Origin: Actinomyces sp. S6-Spd3 | GTDB lineage: Bacteria > Actinomycetota > Actinomycetes > Actinomycetales > Actinomycetaceae | DNA: 64,000 bases | Direction: 5' to 3' | Assembly: GCF_000758755.1 (NCBI RefSeq) | Contig: NZ_JRMV01000275.1 | Span: forward strand, 1 to 64,000 | In this document: piece by piece, positions 17,502 through 25,410 of the stretch | Layout of the letters: each line of letters starts with the position of its first letter | Position numbering within the stretch: the first letter of the stretch is position 1 | Notes under the pieces: generated by a model | What the model was told of the DNA's origin: nothing | What the model saw: the letters and a program-made list of their open reading frames with translations, nothing else | Database searches by the model: none | Position numbers and translations under genes: made by a program

Positions 17502-18743
17502 TTACGAGTCCCACGTAGAGAGGAAAGTTTCTTTTCCTCTGTTCCCGTGATCTCCACGAGGAAGATAACGAGAACGGTCCAATTCGATGCAACGAACGTC
17601 TCCTGCCAAAGCAAGTTCCATCCATCGATCGAAATACTCGTGCCGAGCATCAGTATCGACGCGCGTCCACTCCTGTGCAGTCAGTAGGAGGGACGAACGC
17701 TGCTCACCCTGAACTCGCAGATCCGCCCAACGCTGAGCAGCACGATGGAAGGCCTCTCCGATTGGTTTCGGATTGCCGTCTTGTCCCAGCAGCCCCAAGG
17801 AATACTCGATGGCCGGAAAGTCCGATAGTTCACGGGAGACATCGTGAGAGCACCACCAAGTGACTGCTTCAAGGCCAGGGGATACTCCCCCGCCTCGCTC
17901 TCCCATGAGAATTTCAAGGGTCTCCATGAGGAACTGCGGAGCCTGGTCTTGGTCCACATAGTTCTCAGGAGCACCGATTTCTTGAAGCCATACGCCTCTG
18001 CCCGGATCCTCGCTCCACGCGGCGGCAAGCTCACACAAATATCTGGCAAACCAGACAAGCTGTGGAGCTTGTTTTCCAAGCCGTGGTCCGATGCGCCCGA
18101 AGATCCATGAGTGCACAGTGGTGAGGTCACCTACGGTAGTTGCGCACGCAGGAGTAAAAGGCTGATCGTCTTCAAACCACAGGTCATCATCATGACTGTG
18201 AGTGTGAATCCCGTGCGGCCACTCCTGTTTTGCCGTTTCAAGAATTCCCCTAAGCCACTGCATCGCGTCATCTTCGCTCACCTCGTGCGCGAAAGGATGA
18301 CGCGATGCAGCAAATTGGAAGAACTCGTTGCCCACAGATAGCCCAGCTGCCGCAGGAATCCCACGTAACGCCCGCGCCATTTCAGCGACCAGATTCCGCT
18401 GTGCTGAGACGACATCGGGATCGATGAAGAGGTTGCGGCGATGCCACGACGTGACCCACGAGGGAAGGAAATCGAAGGACGACAAATGTCCTTGAAGAAC
18501 ATCGACCGTCACTTCGAGTCCGCACTCCCCCGCGATTTCAACCGTTCTCACAACATCGCCAATTGCCCGATGTCGGATAAGGGTGCGATTGGGCTGCAGA
18601 AGTGGCCACAGCGGGAAGATCCGAACGTGGTCGGCACCGATGGCGCGGATGGCATGGAAGTCATCACGCACGGCCTCGGCATCAAAATCCAGCCACGAAT
18701 GGAACCATCCCCGCCGCGGGGTGTAATTCACACCAAACTTCAT
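17502..18743 (-). CDS. GH5-like glycoside hydrolase (possible beta-mannosidase)
   Basis: The 413-residue TIM-barrel protein begins MKFGVNYTPRRGWFHSW and contains SVGNEFFQFA (predicted acid/base Glu near residue 146) and VWLQEIGAP (predicted nucleophile Glu near 268), the arrangement of clan GH-A retaining enzymes. It lacks a signal peptide, so it acts inside the cell on imported oligosaccharide. It resembles GH5 subfamily 18-type enzymes, which in bifidobacteria cleave Man-beta1,4-GlcNAc of N-glycan cores; that subfamily assignment is from memory of the family and the neighbouring GH38, not from a search. The start ATG 18743 lies 13 bases after the mannosidase stop. The longer frame from 18830 overlaps that gene. 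Confidence 0.75.
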   Translation of the reverse strand: MKFGVNYTPRRGWFHSWLDFDAEAVRDDFHAIRAIGADHVRIFPLWPLLQPNRTLIRHRAIGDVVRTVEIAGECGLEVTVDVLQGHLSSFDFLPSWVTSWHRRNLFIDPDVVSAQRNLVAEMARALRGIPAAAGLSVGNEFFQFAASRHPFAHEVSEDDAMQWLRGILETAKQEWPHGIHTHSHDDDLWFEDDQPFTPACATTVGDLTTVHSWIFGRIGPRLGKQAPQLVWFARYLCELAAAWSEDPGRGVWLQEIGAPENYVDQDQAPQFLMETLEILMGERGGGVSPGLEAVTWWCSHDVSRELSDFPAIEYSLGLLGQDGNPKPIGEAFHRAAQRWADLRVQGEQRSSLLLTAQEWTRVDTDARHEYFDRWMELALAGDVRCIELDRSRYLPRGDHGNRGKETFLSTWDS

Positions 18744-18756
18744 CGTTTCTTTCTCT

Positions 18757-21700
18757 TCACTTGGTGAAGGAAAGTCGAAGCGTCGTGATCTGGAAAGCGG
18801 ACAAATCGAAGGACCACTGCCCATCTCCACCGCGAAGATGCGGTTCGTCCTCGCTGGGGCGGTAGCGCAGATCGCAGGCGGTCACTGAGGTCGCCTCGGG
18901 CGCAGTCAAGGTCACCTGTGAAGGACCACCCTGGGCCTCGTAGACGCGAAGGACCAGGTCTCCGGAGCGATCAGGAGCCATCGCAACGGACTCAACCACT
19001 GCACCAGTGATGGAGAAGGGTGCTTCGAAAGGAAGACCGCTAACTTCACGCTCACGCAGGTTGAGCTGTTGACCAGCTGCAACGGCATCAAGAACTGAGG
19101 CGTCAGGAACAATTCGGAAGTTCCACTCGTGGTGTCCCTGATCCTGCTGAGGATCGGGGAAGCGCGCTGACTTCACAAGGGTTGCGCGGACCTGGGACCA
19201 GGTACCACGACGATCGCTCTGGTGGCGCGTCACATCCCATCCATAGGTTGAATCATTTGCGATTGCCCACGAACGCGATGCGTTTTCCAAGCGCACCCAG
19301 CGGTGTGCCGATACTTCGAAACGGTAGGCATCCCAGGATGTGTTCTCATGGGTAGCACGCGTGATGTAACCCATCTGAGTCTCGTACTGAGCGTGGTCCG
19401 TGTGGATCTCCACCGGGATAGCGAGCTTGAGCAGTTTCTCATGCTCATGCCAGTCAGCTTCAACGTGAACATCGATTCCCGCAACCCTAGACCTGAAGAT
19501 CCACACGAGTTCCATCGTGGAGGAATCAACACGAGCGTGTGTGTGGATTTCAATTCGATCATGCTCCACAACAACGTTGCTCACTGAGCGATCAGAAACA
19601 ACGCGCAGGGAATTACGGTAGAAGGGATCTAGATCCCAGGCATCCCACATATTCGGGAAGTCCTGATGAATGTGGAATTCGCCGGCCTTTTGTCCCGCGG
19701 GGATCCACTCGCGACCGCCAGTGTTTTCGCGCAGTGAAGTCAGCTCACCGCTGCTTGAGATGCGAGCCTTGTAGAAGGAGTTCGTGACCTCGTAGCCGTC
19801 CTCTACTTGGAGGAGGTGTACTCCCGCGGTGTCCTTTTCTTCGCCTGCAATGCCCGCAGACAGCGGGGAGACGCCGTGGAGTGGGAAAGACGAGGCGTTG
19901 GCGAGCAAAGCGCGCGCCTGGCCAGTTTCCTGGGCACCCGTGAGCGCTGCGAGGGCCTGCTGAATGAGGGCTTCGCATCCGTCCTGGATCTTCTGGTGAA
20001 GTTCGCGAACTTCACGGTAGACCCATGCGATCGAAGTGCCCGGAAGAATGTCGTGGAACTGGCACAGTAGGAGTGTGCGCCAGTAGGAACGCAGTTCTTC
20101 GTAGGGGTAGTCCATGAGCCCCTTAATGGCTGCATAGGAGCACCACAGCTCGGTTTCACGCAGGATGGACTCACCACGACGGTTACCCTGCTTAACGTCG
20201 ATCTGAGAGGTGAAGGTTCCTCGGTGGAGTTCCAAGTACAGTTCGCCCACCCACACGGGGATTTGATCAGCATCTTCACGTGCACGGTCAAAGAACTGCT
20301 TCGGAGTTTCCATGACAACTTCAGGAGCACCGCGAAGAGAGCTAAAACGATCGATGCGCTCGAGCATTTCACGGGTGGGGCCGCCGCCGCCATCACCGTA
20401 GCCGAAGGGCATGAGCGAGACGCTTGCGTGCCCCTTGTCCTTGAAATTCTCGACAGCGTGGGTCAAGTTCTGGCCCGTCACTTCTGCACCGTAAGTGTCC
20501 ATGGGCGGGAAGTGCGTGAAGATTCGCGAGCCGTCGATGCCTTCCCACAGCAAAGTGTGGTGCGGGAAAGTGTTGACTTGGTTCCATGAAATCTTCTGGG
20601 TGAGGAAGCGCTCGATTCCAGCTTCACGCGCGATCTGCGGGAGGGCTGCGGAATACCCGAAGGAGTCAGGCAGCCAGATTTCTTGGCAAGATGCGCCGAG
20701 TTCATTTTCGAAGAAGTCCAGGCCTTCTACGAGCTGGCGGCACATGGCCTCGCCACCGGGAAGAACGGCATCGGGTTCAACCCACATTCCGCCGACAGGA
20801 ACGATGCGTCCCTTTGCAACAAGGTCACGAACTCGTTCGAAGAGTTCTGGGTCGTCTTCCTTGAGCCAAGCTGCATGTTGGGCAGCAGGAAGAGCAAAGA
20901 TCAAGGATGAGCCGTCCTCGATGAGACGAACGACGTTGGCAAGAGTGCGATTCACCTTGCGGCGGGTTTCGCGCAGTGGCCACAACCATGCGGAGTCGAT
21001 GTGTGCATGCCCAACAGCGCTGATTCGGTGAGCACCGGGAAGTGCCGGCGCCTCCATGAAAGGCTTGAGGACTTCTCGCGCCGCACCTGCAGTGGAAACA
21101 ACATCATCCAGGTCGAGGCAGTCCAGAGCACGGTTCAATCCAAAGAGAAGGTTCCACTCGTAATCGCCAAAGTGAGGCGCAGCCTCGATCATCTCGTGGA
21201 GTACTTGAATATCAAGGGCGAGTCCGTAGACGTCCTTATTCACAATGACGAGGTCTGCCTGACGGAAGTGGTAGAGCTCCTCATGAGAAGCGGTGAGTTT
21301 GTCCCCGTTCAAAGTCGGCTGGAAGGGAGGAACTCCGAGGATCAGGGGGTTTGCAGCAGCTTCCACGACAAAGTCGATTGTTGATCCAGGAGTTTGAGCT
21401 ACCGGAAGCCAACGGCTACGCGGGTTCAGGGCCTTAATGGTCTTTCCATTCACATCGCGCACAAGTGCTTCGGCGTGGAAACCGACAAAGTGTTCTTCAA
21501 AGCCGAGGTCAACGCGTACTTCAAGACGCTGCTCCTCGGTGAGGCTGAGGTCGGTCGGAACTTGTCCGTGAAGCTTGAACCAGGTGGTCTGCCACGCTCC
21601 ACCCCATGTCTGTCCAAGTTCGAAGGGAACAAAGTTTGCTTGAAGGGCTTCCTTAAAGCGAACTGGTTCAGAAATCACTCCGTCTTCTAGGGGTTGACGC

Positions 21701-21807
21701 CATTGACTGACGTCGAGCGAAGACACTGTTGTGTACTCGAAAGGAAGGATGCGTTCCTTGAGCGTACGAGTGACACGCTGCATCAGGATTTCTTTATTGT
21801 CGTGCAT
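18757..21807 (-). CDS. Alpha-mannosidase, GH38
   Basis: This 1016-residue cytoplasmic enzyme releases alpha-linked mannose. It has the GH38 architecture: an N-terminal domain (1-250), then the catalytic domain with AVGHAHIDSAWLWPLRET (zinc ligands and His-Asp, near residue 275), WVEPDAVLPGGEAMCRQLVEG, and the nucleophile region EIWLPDSFGYSAALPQI (Asp, near 390). The C-terminal beta domains run to the end. There is no signal peptide, so free mannosides or N-glycan fragments must be imported. The ATG at 21807 follows GGAG by five bases (a GTG at 21810 is in frame). It heads an operon with the GH5-like gene and is divergent from a LacI-type regulator. Confidence 0.92.
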   Translation of the reverse strand: MHDNKEILMQRVTRTLKERILPFEYTTVSSLDVSQWRQPLEDGVISEPVRFKEALQANFVPFELGQTWGGAWQTTWFKLHGQVPTDLSLTEEQRLEVRVDLGFEEHFVGFHAEALVRDVNGKTIKALNPRSRWLPVAQTPGSTIDFVVEAAANPLILGVPPFQPTLNGDKLTASHEELYHFRQADLVIVNKDVYGLALDIQVLHEMIEAAPHFGDYEWNLLFGLNRALDCLDLDDVVSTAGAAREVLKPFMEAPALPGAHRISAVGHAHIDSAWLWPLRETRRKVNRTLANVVRLIEDGSSLIFALPAAQHAAWLKEDDPELFERVRDLVAKGRIVPVGGMWVEPDAVLPGGEAMCRQLVEGLDFFENELGASCQEIWLPDSFGYSAALPQIAREAGIERFLTQKISWNQVNTFPHHTLLWEGIDGSRIFTHFPPMDTYGAEVTGQNLTHAVENFKDKGHASVSLMPFGYGDGGGGPTREMLERIDRFSSLRGAPEVVMETPKQFFDRAREDADQIPVWVGELYLELHRGTFTSQIDVKQGNRRGESILRETELWCSYAAIKGLMDYPYEELRSYWRTLLLCQFHDILPGTSIAWVYREVRELHQKIQDGCEALIQQALAALTGAQETGQARALLANASSFPLHGVSPLSAGIAGEEKDTAGVHLLQVEDGYEVTNSFYKARISSSGELTSLRENTGGREWIPAGQKAGEFHIHQDFPNMWDAWDLDPFYRNSLRVVSDRSVSNVVVEHDRIEIHTHARVDSSTMELVWIFRSRVAGIDVHVEADWHEHEKLLKLAIPVEIHTDHAQYETQMGYITRATHENTSWDAYRFEVSAHRWVRLENASRSWAIANDSTYGWDVTRHQSDRRGTWSQVRATLVKSARFPDPQQDQGHHEWNFRIVPDASVLDAVAAGQQLNLREREVSGLPFEAPFSITGAVVESVAMAPDRSGDLVLRVYEAQGGPSQVTLTAPEATSVTACDLRYRPSEDEPHLRGGDGQWSFDLSAFQITTLRLSFTK

Positions 21808-21870
21808 CACGACTCCGTTTCTGCCTTACCGCTGCTTTGCGGCTCTGATCACAGATTAACAACTAATTCG

Positions 21871-21888
21871 GTTTAGCTCCTGCTAAAC
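21871..21888. promoter_or_regulatory. candidate LacI-family operator
   Basis: GTTTAGC, TCCT, GCTAAAC form a perfect 18-base inverted repeat in the 118 bases between the divergent mannosidase and lacI-type genes. The length and position suit autoregulation and control of the catabolic operon by the adjacent regulator. Binding is inferred, not shown. Confidence 0.55.
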
Positions 21889-21925
21889 TCATAACAATCC
21901 GATCACACCTTAAGGGAGTTTCGCA

Positions 21926-22936
21926 ATGGCGCGTTTAACAATCCGTGATATCGCCCGCGAAGCAGGGGTTTCCCGAGCAGCAGTCTCCTTTGCCCTCAAC
22001 GATCGCCCCGGCGTATCGCCGAGTACCCGAGCAAAAATTCTTGAAATCGCAGCCCGAATGGGATGGCGACCAAACGCAACCGCGCGAGCACTGTCATCCT
22101 CGCGATCCAACGCCATCGGCCTCGTCCTTCAAAGACCACGCGTCAACAATTCATCCGAACGATTCTTCTTCGACTTCATCACCGGAATCCAAGACGGACT
22201 AGACAACACTGGCATCGACCTGCTTCTCCACCTCTCACACTCAATGGAGGAAGAACTTCGAGCCTATCAGGAGTGGTGGGTACAGGGCCGCGTCGACGGC
22301 GTCATCGTTGTTGATCCTCGAGATGGTGACCCACGCCCCCAAAAACTCAATGAGTATTCTCTACCCACCGTTGTCATTGGCCAGAAATTTGACCAATGCG
22401 GCGCGGTCATTGGTGACGATGAACAAATGATTCGCCTACTCGCCGAACACCTCTTTGAGCAGGGATGCCGACACATCGCCTTCGTGTGCGGCTCTAGCTC
22501 TTTTTCTCACATCCAGCAGCGCATCGCCACGCTGCAGCGCCTCGCTCACGAACGAGGAGCACGGGTTACTATCTCGCCCGAAAACGAATTTTCCGAGGCC
22601 TCGGCACTGGAAGCGACGCGAGCGCTCCTCGAAGCTCCCTCCATGCCCGAGGGGATCATTTTCGCGAACGAGATCCTCACGCTAGGGGGTTTCCAAGCCA
22701 TCGCTCAGAGCGGCCTGAAGACCGGGAAAGACATTAAAATCTGCTCCTGCGAAGACTCCCCCATGCTCAGCATGTTTTCTCCTGCGGTTACTGCAATTTC
22801 GCGAAACCCTGCAACGATGGGACATGCGGGCGCACAGCTTCTTTTGGAACAGCTCCAGGGAGAAGAAGCTCGGACGGTCTCCGATCAAGATCCTCAGCTG
22901 GTCGCGCGAGCATCAACCCTGTCATCCCAGAGTTAG
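21926..22936 (+). CDS. LacI-family transcriptional regulator
   Basis: The 336-residue protein has an N-terminal LacI helix-turn-helix (LTIRDIAREAGVSRAAVSFA, residues 4-23) followed by the hinge helix region RPNATARALSSSRSNAIGLV and a periplasmic-binding-protein-like effector domain. By position it should repress the divergent alpha-mannosidase/GH5 operon and respond to mannose, a mannoside or an N-glycan fragment. AAGGGAG precedes the ATG. The candidate operator is at 21871-21888. The effector is unknown. Confidence 0.92.
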   Translation: MARLTIRDIAREAGVSRAAVSFALNDRPGVSPSTRAKILEIAARMGWRPNATARALSSSRSNAIGLVLQRPRVNNSSERFFFDFITGIQDGLDNTGIDLLLHLSHSMEEELRAYQEWWVQGRVDGVIVVDPRDGDPRPQKLNEYSLPTVVIGQKFDQCGAVIGDDEQMIRLLAEHLFEQGCRHIAFVCGSSSFSHIQQRIATLQRLAHERGARVTISPENEFSEASALEATRALLEAPSMPEGIIFANEILTLGGFQAIAQSGLKTGKDIKICSCEDSPMLSMFSPAVTAISRNPATMGHAGAQLLLEQLQGEEARTVSDQDPQLVARASTLSSQS

Positions 22937-23005
22937 TCGCAGAAAAGACGGAAGAGTATAACGAGCACCACGCATCCGTCTCTAGCACAGCATTTCGCAT
23001 TTTAG

Positions 23006-23038
23006 TAAGATTGACCTTACCTAATTAAGGAAGGTCAA
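23006..23038 (+). promoter_or_regulatory. palindrome / DtxR-like box at the ndh start
   Basis: TTGACCTT at 23011-23018 is repeated inverted as AAGGTCAA at 23031-23038, with a largely symmetric centre, so the ribosome binding site and start of ndh lie in a 28-base near-palindrome. The overlapping stretch 23006-23024, read on the minus strand, matches the DtxR/IdeR consensus at 13 of 19 positions by my count. It also overlaps a -10-like TAAGAT. Either a protein operator or an RNA hairpin masking the Shine-Dalgarno is possible. Confidence 0.4.
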
Positions 23039-24438
23039 TGTCTCGTCATCACATCGTCATTATCGGTTCTGGTTTCGCTGGGCTCACCGCCGCACGTCGC
23101 CTTAAGCATGCGGATGCGGATATCACGCTTTTAGCACGAACCTCCCACCATCTTTTCCAGCCGCTTCTCTACCAGGTCGCAACAGGAATTTTGTCAGAGG
23201 GAGATATTGCCCCCACGACCCGCGAAATCTTACGCAAGCAGAAGAATGTTCGCGTGTTACAGGCTTTGGTCGAAGATATTGACGTCGAGAACCGCATCGT
23301 TCGGTGGCGTAACCACAACGAATACAACGAAACTTCCTACGACACTCTCCTTGTCGCAGCGGGCGCTGGACAGTCCTACTTCGGTAATGACCACTTTGCC
23401 GTGTTTGCACCAGGAATGAAGACTATCGATGATGCGCTCGAACTGCGCGCGCGCATTTTTAGCGCTTTCGAACAGGCAGAGATCGCCACAGATCCAGCCG
23501 AAATTCAACGACTGCTTACTTTTGTTGTCGTTGGTGCAGGTCCTACCGGTGTTGAAATGGCCGGCCAAATCCGAGAACTTGCTTCGAAAACTCTCAAGGG
23601 TGAATTCCGTCAAATTGATCCCACGCAGGCTCGCGTGATCCTCGTCGACGGAGCCCCCTATCCCCTACCGCCCTTTGGAGAAAAACTCGGGCAGAAGACT
23701 CGAAGCGAGCTTGAGAAGCTCGGCGTCGAGATGAAGATGGATGCCTTTGTGACGAATGTCGATGCAGATGGCGTCACATTGAAGTACAAGTCCGGGGAAG
23801 AAGAAACGATCGAATCCGTCTGCAAGGTCTGGGCGGCAGGTGTATCCGCGAGTCCCTTGGGAGCTCAACTTGCCAAGGCGACAGGTGCCCAAGTTGATCG
23901 CTCAGGACGCGTCGAAGTCAACAAGGACCTTACCCTTCCCAACCACCCCGAAATTTTCGTCCTTGGTGACATGATGGCTTTCCCGGGTGTTCCGGGAGTT
24001 GCCCAGGGCGCCATTCAATCGGCGCGTTTCGCTGCAGACACCGTACGAGCACGCCTAGCCGGTCGCGCACCCAAGCGCACAGAGTTCTCCTATTTCGACA
24101 AGGGCTCAATGGCGACGATCGCACGTTTCAAAGCGGTCGTCCAAATGGGCAAGGTAAGTCTGACCGGTTTTACCGCATGGGTTTCATGGTGCTTCCTCCA
24201 CCTGCTGTATATCGTCGGATTCAAGTCCCAAGTAGGCACCCTGGTCAATTGGTTCTTCAGCTTCCTCTCCGGAGCACGCTCACAAAGGACCACAACAAAC
24301 CAACAGCTCGTCGCACGCCTCGCAATGGAACAGCTCGGAAGTGGCGTATCTGGAAAGCTAGTGGCCGGTGAGGACGTCGTGGAGGAACTGGTTCATTCTG
24401 CTCAAGACGAGCACAGCGAATCTGAGCCGCAATCCTAG
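23038..24438 (+). CDS. ndh: Type II NADH:quinone dehydrogenase
   Basis: NDH-2 passes electrons from NADH to menaquinone at the inner face of the membrane without proton pumping. The 466-residue protein has two nucleotide-binding folds: FAD (IIGSGFAGLTAARRL, residues 7-21) and NADH (VVGAGPTGVEMAGQI near 163). It also has the LGDMMAFPGVPGVAQGAIQS flavin segment and a C-terminal region with hydrophobic helices that would anchor it (FLHLLYIVGF, WFFSFL). The ATG is preceded by AAGGAAGG within a palindrome. It stands as a single gene ending at a long terminator. Confidence 0.94.
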   Translation: MSRHHIVIIGSGFAGLTAARRLKHADADITLLARTSHHLFQPLLYQVATGILSEGDIAPTTREILRKQKNVRVLQALVEDIDVENRIVRWRNHNEYNETSYDTLLVAAGAGQSYFGNDHFAVFAPGMKTIDDALELRARIFSAFEQAEIATDPAEIQRLLTFVVVGAGPTGVEMAGQIRELASKTLKGEFRQIDPTQARVILVDGAPYPLPPFGEKLGQKTRSELEKLGVEMKMDAFVTNVDADGVTLKYKSGEEETIESVCKVWAAGVSASPLGAQLAKATGAQVDRSGRVEVNKDLTLPNHPEIFVLGDMMAFPGVPGVAQGAIQSARFAADTVRARLAGRAPKRTEFSYFDKGSMATIARFKAVVQMGKVSLTGFTAWVSWCFLHLLYIVGFKSQVGTLVNWFFSFLSGARSQRTTTNQQLVARLAMEQLGSGVSGKLVAGEDVVEELVHSAQDEHSESEPQS

Positions 24439-24473
24439 GTCTGCGCGCACAAGGTTCTCTTGCATTGCAATAC

Positions 24474-24513
24474 ATGAGAAGGACCGGAAGCATTCGCTTC
24501 CGGTCCTTCTCAT
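24474..24513. terminator. strong bidirectional terminator between ndh and tRNA-Val
   Basis: A perfect 18-bp stem (24474-24491 with 24496-24513) with a 4-base loop lies between the convergent ndh and tRNA-Val genes, only four bases from the tRNA 3' end. Confidence 0.85.
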
Positions 24514-24517
24514 TGAG

Positions 24518-24591
24518 TGGGCCCTACCGGGCTCGAACCGATGACCTTCTGGGTGTAAACCAGATGCTCTAGCCAACTGAGCTAAAGGCCC
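24518..24591 (-). tRNA. tRNA-Val (anticodon UAC)
   Basis: The minus strand folds into a full cloverleaf: acceptor GGGCCTT with AGGGCCC, D-arm GCTC-GAGC, anticodon stem TCTGG-CCAGA with loop TTTACAC (anticodon TAC, decoding GUA/GUG), variable AGGTC, and T-arm with TTCGAGC. The 74-base gene ends in discriminator A and no CCA is encoded. It is an isolated tRNA gene. Confidence 0.97.
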
Positions 24592-24733
24592 AAAGCGCGC
24601 TCGGTGTTGAACGCACCAGTACAGCATAGAGTACAAGCAGCTATTACTTGGAATCAGATGCTGTGAGATTCATTGCGCGCATGTAAAACATGCGGCACGC
24701 ACTGCCTTACCGAGACGGTATCGCGCGAAATCC

Positions 24734-25132
24734 TCAGCGGGTCCTTGAACGAGCAGTAAGACGAATCCCTGCCCATTCCGGCGCGAGCGCACTTGCAGAA
24801 GTCGCGTGAAGACCGGCTGTATGTGCGGCCTCTTCAACATCGGAAACAGGAACTGCACCAGGACGGCCCGGCTTGGGAATAAGCACCCAAATCAAGCCAC
24901 CGTCATCAAGATTCGACATGGCATCGACCAGGAGATCGGCAAGATCTTCTTCTTCAGCGTCTTCCGCGCGCCACCACACGATTGTTCCGTCAACGACATC
25001 TTCGTAGTCGGGATCAACTAGCTCGTTGCCGCATTCCTCCTCAGCGAGTTGGCGCAAGCTCTGATCCGCATCATCGTCGAGATAAAACTCTTGAATAATC
25101 TGGCCCTTTGTGAACCCTAGTTTGACACTCAC
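24734..25132 (-). CDS. DUF3052 family protein
   Basis: The roughly 132-residue acidic protein shows the DUF3052 pattern: LGFTKGQIIQEFYLDDDAD near the start, then GTIVWWRAEDAEEEDLADLLVDA and a C-terminal APEWAGIRLTA. The family is actinobacterial and its genes typically lie divergent from aceE, as here (compare Rv2239c and aceE in Mycobacterium tuberculosis). Function is unknown. The longest frame starts at 25201, but GTG 25132 has AAAGGGGA six bases upstream and leads straight into the conserved region, so I prefer it. Confidence 0.85.
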   Translation of the reverse strand: MSVKLGFTKGQIIQEFYLDDDADQSLRQLAEEECGNELVDPDYEDVVDGTIVWWRAEDAEEEDLADLLVDAMSNLDDGGLIWVLIPKPGRPGAVPVSDVEEAAHTAGLHATSASALAPEWAGIRLTARSRTR

Positions 25133-25410
25133 CGGAGTTCCCCTTTGAGCCACGACATTGTCAGTGTTTCTTCGCTTATCACGGGTCTTATCGTAATGCA
25201 CTCAGAGCAATAATTTTCTCTTTCTCCATTTTCCGGTCATTTTCCCAGTGTCACGGAAATTATCACCGCAACAAATGAGGCAAGAATCATGGGCCAGAAG
25301 TCCTATTCTCGCTCGCTTTTTCTGTCCCGAGGGACGAAAATAGACCCGTAACCACGAGGGCGTGTCCGATAAAACGCTTCCATTAACCAACCAGAGGAGT
25401 TCGAGATCAA

